From CALITV01 sp964415795 (GTDB taxonomy: Bacteria > UBP6 > UBA1177 > JAKLFG01), in assembly GCA_964415795.1 (NCBI GenBank), contig CAYQBN010000006.1, positions 91,488-155,487 of the forward strand: 64,000 nucleotides of DNA, read 5' to 3'. How positions within the stretch are numbered: position 1 is the stretch's first letter; every line of letters begins with the position of its first letter. Made by a program: the position numbers and the translations under genes. Shown here one piece after another: positions 36,360-44,023 of this stretch. A model generated the notes under the pieces. The model was given only the letters and a program-made list of their open reading frames with translations, had not been told where the DNA came from and made no database searches.

Positions 36360-37379
36360 ATGACGCGCTACATCTTCGGCATAGAGACCAGTTGTGACGA
36401 CACCTCGGCGGCGGTGGTGGATGAACACTTCCGTGTGCTCGCGGTGCGGACGGTTTCGCAGACGAGCGTGCATGCCCTCTTCGGCGGGGTCATTCCGGAG
36501 ATCGCGGCGCGCAACCACATTGCGTGGATATTCCCCACCATAGACAAGGTCATTGCCGAGAGCGGCGTTGATCTCAAGGAGTTTTCGGCCATCGCGGTGA
36601 CCAGTCATCCGGGGCTCCTCGGTTCTCTCCTTGTGGGCGTCGGCGCGGCGAAAGGGCTCGCGATCGGGTGGGGAAGGCCGCTCATCGCGGTCAACCACCT
36701 CGAGGCGCATGTCCACAGTGCCTTTCTGGGTCGTGACGAGCGACCGAAGCCGCCGTATCTCGCACTCGTCATATCGGGCGGCCACACGACGCTCATGGCG
36801 ATTGGTGAGGGGGGCCGTGCTACGGTGCTCGCCGAGACGATGGACGATGCGGCGGGGGAGGCCTACGACAAGATCGCGAAGGTGGCGAACCTCGGCTATC
36901 CGGGCGGGCCAGCGATAGACACACTGGCCCAGAGAGGGGATCCTTCCCGGTACGATCTCCCGTACCTTATGCGGAGCGGGAAGTATAAGGATACGCTTGC
37001 CTTTAGCTTCAGCGGTATCAAATCGGCGGTCAAACGCATTCTCGATGAGGAAGGTGACAAAGTTGCGGTGGCCGATCTCATGGCCGCGTTCCAGTTGCGT
37101 ATCGTCGAACTCATCGAACGGCGGCTTACTATGGCGTGGGAAGAGGGCGCTTACACGGCACTCGTCGTTGCAGGGGGCGTCGCCGCCAACAGCGCGGTGC
37201 GGAAGATGGCGCAGGAATTCACGGCAAAGCGTGGCGTGCCGCTCTATCTGCCGGAGCTCAAGTACTGTCAGGACAACGCGGCTATGGTCGCGGCGGCGGC
37301 GTTCCCGAAACTCGATCGCGGCGAGTTCTCGCCGCTCGACTTCGATGTGATGGCGACCACTCGTCCCCAGACAAAATGA
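36360..37379 (+). CDS. tsaD: tRNA threonylcarbamoyladenosine transferase TsaD
   Basis: Catalytic subunit that transfers threonylcarbamoyl to A37 of ANN-decoding tRNAs. 339 residues of ASKHA fold. FGIETSCDDTSAAV begins the protein, the metal-binding histidines lie in NHLEAHVHSAF, and VISGGHTTLM and VVAGGVAANSAVR follow. I use ATG 36360 behind GGAGAG. An ATG at 36315 would place the N-terminus inside the promoter. Overlaps rsmA by four bases. Confidence 0.96.
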   Translation: MTRYIFGIETSCDDTSAAVVDEHFRVLAVRTVSQTSVHALFGGVIPEIAARNHIAWIFPTIDKVIAESGVDLKEFSAIAVTSHPGLLGSLLVGVGAAKGLAIGWGRPLIAVNHLEAHVHSAFLGRDERPKPPYLALVISGGHTTLMAIGEGGRATVLAETMDDAAGEAYDKIAKVANLGYPGGPAIDTLAQRGDPSRYDLPYLMRSGKYKDTLAFSFSGIKSAVKRILDEEGDKVAVADLMAAFQLRIVELIERRLTMAWEEGAYTALVVAGGVAANSAVRKMAQEFTAKRGVPLYLPELKYCQDNAAMVAAAAFPKLDRGEFSPLDFDVMATTRPQTK

Positions 37380-38191
37380 ATCTCGCGTTACTGAAAACAC
37401 TGCTTGCCGATGCGGGCGTTACACCGCGCAAGGGGCTTTCGCAGAACTTCCTCTTCGATGACGCGGCGCTCGAACGGATCGCCGACGCGGTCCCCGAAAG
37501 TGCCGGCTTTTATGTCGAGATCGGCGGCGGCGTCGGCTCGCTCACCGAGAAGGCGGTGGCGCGCGGCCTTCAGCCGCTTACCGTGCTCGACATCGATCGG
37601 GCGATGCTCCGCATCCTGCGCACGCGGTTTACCGGAAAAGCCGAGATCGTCGAGGCCGACGCGGTCCGCTACGACATCGCGCCGCACTTCGCCGGTACGC
37701 GTGGCGTCGTCTTCGGCAACCTGCCCTATCAGGCGAGTTCACCGATACTGTTCTCGGTCCTCGCGCAGAGCCGATATATCTCGCGGGCGGTGTTCCTCTT
37801 GCAGAGGGAGGTCGCCGAGAAATGTGCCGCCGAACCGGCAAGCCGGCTCTTTTCGCCGCTCGGAGCGCTCATCCGGCACCTCGGCGAGGCCGACATCCTC
37901 TTCGACATCCCGCCCGAACTCTTCTATCCGGCGCCCGCGATTGTTTCGTCGGTGATCGAAATAGTGATTCGGCCGCACGAAAAGACACCCGACCAGATCA
38001 TGAAGATGGCCGACGCTTTCCGCCTCCTCTTCTCACACCGGCGCAAGACGCTCGCCAATGTGTTCAAGATGCACAGTCTCCCGGCAGAACTGCTCGCCGA
38101 ATCCTCGATAGGCCCGAACGCCCGCATCGAGGAGATCGCGTGGCCGACGCTCGAATCTCTCGCCGCGCGGATTACCAAGACAAATCTTTGA
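37376..38191 (+). CDS. rsmA: 16S rRNA dimethyladenosine transferase RsmA/KsgA
   Basis: Dimethylates A1518 and A1519 of 16S rRNA. 271 residues. It has GLSQNFLFDD, the SAM loop VEIGGGVGSLTEKA, the catalytic NLPYQASSPI motif, and the C-terminal helical domain with FSHRRKTLANV. ATG overlaps the tsaD stop (ATGA). A longer frame upstream to 37136 is inside tsaD. Confidence 0.95.
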   Translation: MNLALLKTLLADAGVTPRKGLSQNFLFDDAALERIADAVPESAGFYVEIGGGVGSLTEKAVARGLQPLTVLDIDRAMLRILRTRFTGKAEIVEADAVRYDIAPHFAGTRGVVFGNLPYQASSPILFSVLAQSRYISRAVFLLQREVAEKCAAEPASRLFSPLGALIRHLGEADILFDIPPELFYPAPAIVSSVIEIVIRPHEKTPDQIMKMADAFRLLFSHRRKTLANVFKMHSLPAELLAESSIGPNARIEEIAWPTLESLAARITKTNL

Positions 38192-38215
38192 TTTTGGCGT
38201 CTCTCTCCGTATAGT
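38188..38215 (+). promoter_or_regulatory. Sigma70-like promoter for the outer-membrane barrel gene
   Basis: TTGATT (38188-38193), 16 bp, TATAGT (38210-38215), 24 bp before the start codon. The -35 box overlaps the rsmA stop. Confidence 0.55.
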
Positions 38216-38239
38216 GACCCGATTTTTTGTCAGGACGCC

Positions 38240-39451
38240 ATGCGTTTTGCGATACTTTGCATAGCGCTCACAGCTTTTCTTGCCTCGAATCTCTTGGCCA
38301 AAGAACCGGCTCCCGCCGGCGTCACGCAGGAACTCATAGAGAAAAAAGAAGCTGAGGACGCAAAGAAGGAGGTGGAAAAAAGCGAAAAGGGGGAAGAGCG
38401 AAAGGAAAAGCCACGCAATGGCTACATCATCATTCCGGCGGTCTACTATACCCCCGAAACTTCGGCGGCGTTCGGTTTGTCGGTTCTCTTTTACTATCGC
38501 CCCGAGAACCAGCGAATAGACATGCGCCCCGCCGTCGTTCAGCCGACCGTCATCTATACGGTCAAGGACCAGATAATCCTCATCTTCGGGGGAGAGAACT
38601 ATTTCGATTCCGAGCAGCGCTGGCATTTCTATTACCGACTCGAGGCGAGCAAATACCCCGATAAGTTCTGGGGGATCGGTAACGATACACCGCGGTGGGC
38701 CGAAGAGGATTTCACCGCATGGTACGGGCGTGTGGACATCACGGCGCGGTACAAGGTATGGGGCGATCTTGCGGTAGGCCTTGTCCATAATTTCTCTGGG
38801 TATGACATGCGCGACCTCGATACCGTCAAGAACCATGACGATCCCGAGGGGACCCGCGAACCGGCGCTCATCCGTCAGGGGATCGTTCCGGGAAGCAGAG
38901 GAGGATATTACAATGCGGTGGGACCTATGCTTTTGTATGATAGTCGCGACATCGTCTCATGGCCATCGAGAGGCATATTCGCAACGCTTTCGCTTCTGCC
39001 CTACCACCACTACATCGGCAGTTCGGCGAATTTTCTCAAAGGCGAATTCGACTTCCGTTGGTACCATAGCCTTACTGAGAACTATGTCTTCTCCCTTCAG
39101 TGGGACACCGTGCTTTCGGAGGGCGATGTTCCCTTCACGATGATGCCGAAACTCGGAGGGCGTGACAAGCTACGGGGGCTTCCCGAAGGACGCTTCCGTG
39201 ACCGGAACATGACGCTTCTCCAGCTCGAGATGCGCATTCCGGTAGTGTGGCGGTTCGGTGCCGTCTTTTTCGCCGCCGCGGGGAATGTGTGGAACCGCTT
39301 TGAGGATTTCCGCCCCGAACGGATGACCTACGGTGGCGGCCTTGGTGTGCGGCTCACCATAGATCGTGATGAAAAGGTGAATGTGCGTGCCGATCTCGGG
39401 GTCACCAAGGAGGGATGGGCGGTGTATTTCTATCTCATGGAGGCTTTTTGA
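38240..39451 (+). CDS. Omp85/D15-type outer-membrane beta-barrel protein
   Basis: 403 residues. Signal peptide (1-20, ending LLAKEP) followed by a charged Glu/Lys linker (30-55), then a beta-barrel. LGGRDKLRGLPEGRFRDRNM is the RGxxxGRFRDxN motif of the D15/bacterial surface antigen barrel that lies inside the pore. The protein ends in Phe, a typical outer-membrane insertion signal. No POTRA domains are present, so it is a barrel-only member, not BamA or TamA. Substrate unknown. Confidence 0.85.
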   Translation: MRFAILCIALTAFLASNLLAKEPAPAGVTQELIEKKEAEDAKKEVEKSEKGEERKEKPRNGYIIIPAVYYTPETSAAFGLSVLFYYRPENQRIDMRPAVVQPTVIYTVKDQIILIFGGENYFDSEQRWHFYYRLEASKYPDKFWGIGNDTPRWAEEDFTAWYGRVDITARYKVWGDLAVGLVHNFSGYDMRDLDTVKNHDDPEGTREPALIRQGIVPGSRGGYYNAVGPMLLYDSRDIVSWPSRGIFATLSLLPYHHYIGSSANFLKGEFDFRWYHSLTENYVFSLQWDTVLSEGDVPFTMMPKLGGRDKLRGLPEGRFRDRNMTLLQLEMRIPVVWRFGAVFFAAAGNVWNRFEDFRPERMTYGGGLGVRLTIDRDEKVNVRADLGVTKEGWAVYFYLMEAF

Positions 39452-39476
39452 CTTTTCGCACCTTATTATCTATAAT
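39448..39476 (+). promoter_or_regulatory. Consensus sigma70 promoter for the Hsp20-like gene
   Basis: TTGACT (39448-39453), 17 bp, TATAAT (39471-39476). The -10 box is perfect. The -35 box includes the stop codon of the preceding gene. Confidence 0.75.
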
Positions 39477-39502
39477 GCCTTTGTTTGTGCGGAGATACCA
39501 CG

Positions 39503-39931
39503 ATGAACATGGAGAGACTGATCGATCTGCGCGTTCGTATGGAGCGGGTCATCGCCAACTATGTGGCGCGGGTGAGCGAGGAGTATCTCGAGGACGAACG
39601 GGGTCTCAATGTCGTGGCGCCAGCCGCAGACACCTATCTTGACGGCGACCGCCAAATCATCTTCCTTGAGACGCCGGCACTCGATGAACGGAGTGTTGAG
39701 ATCACGCGTCGCGAGGGCATGCTCGTTTTTCGCGGTCTCAAGAAAAGGCCCGATCAAGCCTCCCGACGCTATCTTCATTTAGAACGGAGCACCGGTGACT
39801 ATCTCAAGATAGTGCCGCTCGAACGCCCCGAACAAGATATCGTTTCGATAGAACATTCGTATAAACATGGGGTGATCAAGATCGTTGTTCTCTATCGAGA
39901 CGGTGCCTCTTCCGGTCAGGAGCGCCCATGA
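39503..39931 (+). CDS. Hsp20-like small chaperone
   Basis: 142 residues. A short helical N-terminal arm is followed by an alpha-crystallin/CS-like beta-sandwich: ADTYLDGDRQIIFLETPALDERSVEI corresponds to strands 2-3 of Hsp20, and HGVIKIVVLY to the conserved GVLxI strand. The terminal I-x-I anchor is absent. Probably an ATP-independent holdase, though an Hsp20-fold adaptor is possible. ATG 39503 follows GGAGAT. The next gene overlaps by four bases. Confidence 0.72.
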   Translation: MNMERLIDLRVRMERVIANYVARVSEEYLEDERGLNVVAPAADTYLDGDRQIIFLETPALDERSVEITRREGMLVFRGLKKRPDQASRRYLHLERSTGDYLKIVPLERPEQDIVSIEHSYKHGVIKIVVLYRDGASSGQERP

Positions 39932-40323
39932 GAAAGCGGGTATCGCTGACCATCCTCTTGATTCTGACAGTGATTGGAGAAGGGCTCGTCGCCGAGGTGT
40001 CGCAAGACAGCGCCGTTCCGGAGGCGAAGGTTTCATTCGATCGTTCTGCCACCGGCGTTAACTATACCATCTCCATCGCGCCGCCGTTCAAGATGAACCG
40101 GAAGGCGCCCTTCAAGTTCGAATTGCGCAAGAGCGCCGAAGAACTTATCCGGAGCGTTCCGCTGGAGGCGTTTACCAAGGAAAAGGACAAAGAGGTGTAC
40201 CGTTTTACCTCGACGGCAGGCGAGAAACGGGTGCACTACTGGTTCATTGCTTGTAAGTACAAGGGCGATGAGATCATTGCCTGCAAAACATTCGCAGCGA
40301 AGGAAGACATCCCAGAGAAATAG
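39928..40323 (+). CDS. Exported protein of unknown function
   Basis: 131 residues. Signal peptide with basic start and hydrophobic core (residues 5-20), then a beta-rich domain of about 105 residues containing a cysteine pair (FIACKYKGDEIIACKTF). That region recalls the N-terminal immunoglobulin-like domains of DsbD-type proteins, but the match is weak. ATGA overlap with the Hsp20-like gene suggests they are co-expressed. Confidence 0.65.
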   Translation: MRKRVSLTILLILTVIGEGLVAEVSQDSAVPEAKVSFDRSATGVNYTISIAPPFKMNRKAPFKFELRKSAEELIRSVPLEAFTKEKDKEVYRFTSTAGEKRVHYWFIACKYKGDEIIACKTFAAKEDIPEK

Positions 40324-40364
40324 GTCCATAACGGTTACTGAGTGGTATGCTGACGAGGTGAAAC

Positions 40365-41915
40365 ATGGGCATTCTGAAAGCGATAAGCGATGCTATCAAA
40401 GAAAAGGCGAAAGAAGAGGTCGTCAAATATCTCAAAAAGATAGCCGAAGAGCAGGGAAAGGGAACGGCGGAAAAATCGTCCAAGCCGGTCGACCGGCGTG
40501 ACGAGCACAAATCTGCGTCGTCGGGGTACTCTGTCGATCGCGAGGAAGAACGCCGTCGCCGCGATGTCGATAACGAGCGCAGGGGCCGTTTCGAGCGCCG
40601 TGACCGCCACGAACGAGACCATGCTTCCCACGATAAAGGCGACCGTACCGACCGGTGGCAGGAACGGCTCGAAAGATACCGTGAGAAGTATCACGATGAT
40701 TTTCAGGATAGACGCGACCGTGACGAAAAGGTGAGACGGGATCGCGAACAGGGACGCGACGAAATGTCTCTTCAGGATGAGGAGAAGCTGCCATTTGCTC
40801 GCCCGGAACCCAAGGAGATGCCGGTCGCGCAGAAAACCGTGTCTCCGCGAGCGGCCGATCCAGACAAAAAGCCGGAGCCACCCTCTCCGCAGGAGCCGGT
40901 GCAGAAGCCGATCGCTGTCACCGGAAAGCCTGTCGCAACGGTCGCCCGGAAGGAAGAGTGGATAGCGCCGCTCAACGACAAGCCCATCGAGAAAGTACAG
41001 ATAGCCCTTGGGACCGATGAGGCCGCCGTTCCGGTGGATCTCGGAAGGATGATACAGCAATTACCGCCGCTCGAATATGCGCTGTACCTCAAACTTTACC
41101 TCTATTCCTTCAGCATCAGGAAGAACTATGGGTATGTCGGGGCAGGACTCAAGAAGAATGTGGGACTTGCCGATCTCGACTCCGCCGAGTTCGAACGGTT
41201 GCTTCAGCGCCTCGAAAAACGCGGGCTTCTTGCCCTTGAGAAGATATCGGAGTTCCAGTCGACCTATGTGCTCTATCTTCCCTTCGATGCCGATCGCATG
41301 GGGCGTGTCGAGGAGAAGAAGGAGGAGGAGAATGGAGAGCCTTCCTCGGCGTCGGCGGAACATCCCGCGTCATCACCCGCTGCGGCGTCTGAGTTTTCTC
41401 GCGAGGAGAAGCCTGCCACCTCTTCGAAAGCGGAAGTGAGAGCGACGGGAAAGTCGGGGGGATCCACAGGGAAGCAGGCGGCAAAAAAGGGTAAGACTCG
41501 AGAGGAGGTCGCCAAGAAATCCGCTCGGGACGCGAAAGAGGGGGGAGAAGCGAAGGGAAAACGCAAGGCGTCTCTTGAGTTGAAGAAACCCGATCGTCGG
41601 GAAGATTCGGAGCCGGCCACTGCGCCTTCTGAACCGGAGATGACGGCTCCCGGGGCAGCCGATCTGACGATGGACGACGAGCAACTTGCCAAGTCGTACC
41701 GCACCTTCGTTTCGATGGAGATAGACAAGGCGAAGATGCGGGTCGGGCGTTCCAACTTCGATAAGATATACATGGAGGCGGTCAAGTACATCGACAAAAA
41801 GTACGGGTTCAAGGTGCTCTCCGATCAGGAACGGTTCCGCGAGTACCTTACCCAATACTACATTTCGGCCTTCGACATCCCTTCGTTCGAGGAATGGAAG
41901 AAATCGAAAGCATAG
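40365..41915 (+). CDS. Highly charged protein with winged-helix-like core
   Basis: 516 residues. The N-terminal 30 residues form an amphipathic Lys-rich helix. Residues 35-140 are an Arg/Asp/Glu-rich low-complexity stretch. A folded region (about 225-320, PPLEYALYLKLYLYSFSIRKN, then FERLLQRLEKRGLLALEK) looks like a winged helix related to replication-initiator or DnaD-type folds. A second low-complexity Lys/Ala/Glu region (320-430) precedes a helical C-terminal domain (435-516, RFREYLTQYYISAFDIPSFEEW). I do not recognise the family. DNA or RNA binding is plausible from charge and fold only. Start follows GAGGTG. Confidence 0.7.
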   Translation: MGILKAISDAIKEKAKEEVVKYLKKIAEEQGKGTAEKSSKPVDRRDEHKSASSGYSVDREEERRRRDVDNERRGRFERRDRHERDHASHDKGDRTDRWQERLERYREKYHDDFQDRRDRDEKVRRDREQGRDEMSLQDEEKLPFARPEPKEMPVAQKTVSPRAADPDKKPEPPSPQEPVQKPIAVTGKPVATVARKEEWIAPLNDKPIEKVQIALGTDEAAVPVDLGRMIQQLPPLEYALYLKLYLYSFSIRKNYGYVGAGLKKNVGLADLDSAEFERLLQRLEKRGLLALEKISEFQSTYVLYLPFDADRMGRVEEKKEEENGEPSSASAEHPASSPAAASEFSREEKPATSSKAEVRATGKSGGSTGKQAAKKGKTREEVAKKSARDAKEGGEAKGKRKASLELKKPDRREDSEPATAPSEPEMTAPGAADLTMDDEQLAKSYRTFVSMEIDKAKMRVGRSNFDKIYMEAVKYIDKKYGFKVLSDQERFREYLTQYYISAFDIPSFEEWKKSKA

Positions 41916-41921
41916 CAGATC

Positions 41922-42155
41922 ATGGACGCGAAAATATTTCTCAAGATGCTCAACGACATCGATATAAAGGTCATGCTTTGTAAGAGCAACTTCCAATGGA
42001 AACTGCTCGCCGAGAAGTACGAGGAGACGGTCCAGAAGATCGAAGCGTTCTACGGCGACTCCGTGCCCTCCGAAATCGCGGGGACCATGGCCCGGGTGAG
42101 AGGCCAACTGGTCGAAAAGAAGGGAACCTTGCCACCTGAAGACATACTGGTGTGA
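41922..42155 (+). CDS. Small helical protein, unknown
   Basis: 77 residues, mostly helical, starting six bases after the preceding large charged protein and so probably in the same transcript. No motif recognised. No clear ribosome-binding site, which fits translational coupling to the gene before it. Confidence 0.55.
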   Translation: MDAKIFLKMLNDIDIKVMLCKSNFQWKLLAEKYEETVQKIEAFYGDSVPSEIAGTMARVRGQLVEKKGTLPPEDILV

Positions 42156-42180
42156 GTGGAGCAATAGGAGGAGAATCGCC

Positions 42181-42621
42181 ATGATGCAGAAATTGCTCAA
42201 CATCTCCGAGCGGGTGAACATCGCTATTCACGCGCTTGCCTATATCGGAGCAGCGGGGCAGAACGCATCGGTCAAACGGATGGCGAAAGACCTCGCGGTC
42301 TCCGAGACCTACCTCGCCAAGGTCCTCCAGCCGCTCGTCCGGGGGCGATTCATAGACTCTAAACGGGGGGCCAAGGGAGGCTTCACGTTAGCCAAAGAGC
42401 CGACCGCCATCACCGCTTATGATCTTCTCGTCGCGTTGGAAGGACCGCTTCCCCAGCAGGCTTGTCTCTTTACGACGCCTATCTGCGGAGATGAACACTG
42501 TCAATTCCGCCATATGACCGGAGAGGTTCGCTCTCTCATGGAGCGTCTTCTTCGCCAGATCACCATCGCCGACATCATGAAGAATGTCGATGCGCTCGCC
42601 TCGCGTCCCGTGGAGCGATGA
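42181..42621 (+). CDS. Rrf2-family transcriptional regulator
   Basis: 146 residues. Rrf2 winged-helix N-terminus (ISERVNIAIHALAYI, VSETYLAKVLQPLVRGRFIDSKRGAKGGFTLAK) followed by three cysteines (ACLFTTPICGDEHC) in the position of the Fe-S ligands of IscR/NsrR, with spacing C-x6-C-x4-C. Likely senses redox, nitric oxide or Fe-S status. Start follows GGAGGAG. Two adjacent ATGs (42181 and 42184). It lies just before the protease-like pair but has its own context. Confidence 0.9.
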   Translation: MMQKLLNISERVNIAIHALAYIGAAGQNASVKRMAKDLAVSETYLAKVLQPLVRGRFIDSKRGAKGGFTLAKEPTAITAYDLLVALEGPLPQQACLFTTPICGDEHCQFRHMTGEVRSLMERLLRQITIADIMKNVDALASRPVER

Positions 42622-42632
42622 GTTTTTTCTCT

Positions 42633-42661
42633 TTGCTTTTTCTTTGAGTTCAGGATACCAT
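42633..42661 (+). promoter_or_regulatory. Sigma70-like promoter for the protease-like pair
   Basis: TTGCTT (42633-42638), 17 bp, TACCAT (42656-42661), 32 bp before the start codon. Confidence 0.45.
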
Positions 42662-42693
42662 ACTTCCGCGATCGTATCGAGGGAGGAAACCCC

Positions 42694-44004
42694 ATGAGAA
42701 GACCCGTCGTAGCCCTTTTCCTGCTTATTGGGATGTCTCTGGCCGCCCAAACCTATGATGTCGGCAACATCGCCGTGGTTCACGGTGGGCCGAACATAGC
42801 GTCGGGGACCATCGGCGCGCTCGAGATGATAGCGGGGCAGGAATTCTACAAGACGCACCCTGACAACTTCGATTTTCTCGTCGTCTTCACCACCTTCACT
42901 CCTGCGATGAACATGCAGCAGGGACTCGTGGTACAGTACACGGTGAAAGGCATAGGGAGGGAAGGGGCGTTCACCCCTTATGGCCCGCCGTCGAAATGGG
43001 GAAGCGCCGGACGGCTCATCGGTGGTACCCGTATGTGCCACATCGATCAGTACCCCGACGATCCCGATGTTCCCATCTCCACCAATCCACTTTCTCCGTT
43101 TGCCGGTATGACGACGGTTGAACTGCTCGCGCACGAGTTCAGCCACTACTGGCTCATGGCGATCGATTTCAAGAAAGAGGGAATGGCCGAGAACCATACC
43201 GGTTTGCGTGGCTACGAGGACGGTGCCAATCAGCACTGGAACGCGAACGCGAGTTCGGGACCCTCGGTAATGTATGGCCAGCACTATGTGGACAATGGCG
43301 ATGGATCGTTCACCGAGGTATTCTCGCTTCCCCGCAAATACGGGCTGCTCGATCAGTATGTCATGGGCCTGCGTGCTCCCGAAGAGGTGCCGCCGACCTT
43401 GTTCCTGTGCAGTTCTCCCGATATCGAACAATGCCGTGAAGGAAGCCCAGCGATACCGGCGCCCAAGAGCACCCCTGATAAAACGATCACCAACATGTAC
43501 GGTCACTATGTGACGATAGACGACATCATTCGTGCGATGGGGCCGCGCATTCCATCCTCGGCTGAGGCGCCGAAGCACTGGAATGTCGCGTTCATCATCA
43601 TCAACCAGCCGGGTATCGAACCCTTCCCCAATCAGTTGGAGCGTCTTGACACGCTCCGCGTTCGTTTCCAAGAATGGTTTTCGTGGGCGACCGACGGGCG
43701 GGGAACGCTCTGCACCGAACTTGACGGCGATTGCACCAATGTCGAGCCGGGCGACGATGATGTGATGCCCGACGAAAGCGTTGACGATGAGTGGACGCCC
43801 GACGAGGAGTGGCCCGACGAGACGGTGTTCGACGAGGTGGTGATCACCGACGAGACGACCGTTGACTCCGAACTACCCGATACTGTCGAGATGCCCGATA
43901 CGGCCGAACAGCCGGACGGCGCGGTCACCGACACCGGCAGCGGTGGCGATGTGGTGCTCGTCGGCGAGGAGGAGAACGGGTGTGGGTGTTCACTTGTTTT
44001 CTGA
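42694..44004 (+). CDS. Secreted zinc-protease-like protein, paralog 1
   Basis: 436 residues. Signal peptide (1-18, ending LAAQ), then a domain with HExxH zinc motif (LLAHEFSHYW, about residue 150) and the LDQYVMGLRAPEEV motif seen in secreted myxobacterial-type metallopeptidases. A third ligand is not obvious. After residue 345 comes an acidic PDE/DET repeat linker, and the protein ends GCGCSLVF. Paralog 2 follows directly. The 3' 384 bp of the two genes are nearly identical while the 5' parts have diverged. Probably exported, with the acidic linker and Cys tail as a surface-anchoring or sorting element. Confidence 0.8.
   Translation: MRRPVVALFLLIGMSLAAQTYDVGNIAVVHGGPNIASGTIGALEMIAGQEFYKTHPDNFDFLVVFTTFTPAMNMQQGLVVQYTVKGIGREGAFTPYGPPSKWGSAGRLIGGTRMCHIDQYPDDPDVPISTNPLSPFAGMTTVELLAHEFSHYWLMAIDFKKEGMAENHTGLRGYEDGANQHWNANASSGPSVMYGQHYVDNGDGSFTEVFSLPRKYGLLDQYVMGLRAPEEVPPTLFLCSSPDIEQCREGSPAIPAPKSTPDKTITNMYGHYVTIDDIIRAMGPRIPSSAEAPKHWNVAFIIINQPGIEPFPNQLERLDTLRVRFQEWFSWATDGRGTLCTELDGDCTNVEPGDDDVMPDESVDDEWTPDEEWPDETVFDEVVITDETTVDSELPDTVEMPDTAEQPDGAVTDTGSGGDVVLVGEEENGCGCSLVF
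43587..43970 (+). repeat. 384-bp duplicated segment, copy 1
   Basis: Identical to 44908-45291 except at 43944 (T) versus 45265 (C). It encodes the end of the protease-like domain plus the acidic linker. Confidence 0.97.
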
Positions 44005-44023
44005 TCGCTTAGGGAGAAGTGTC

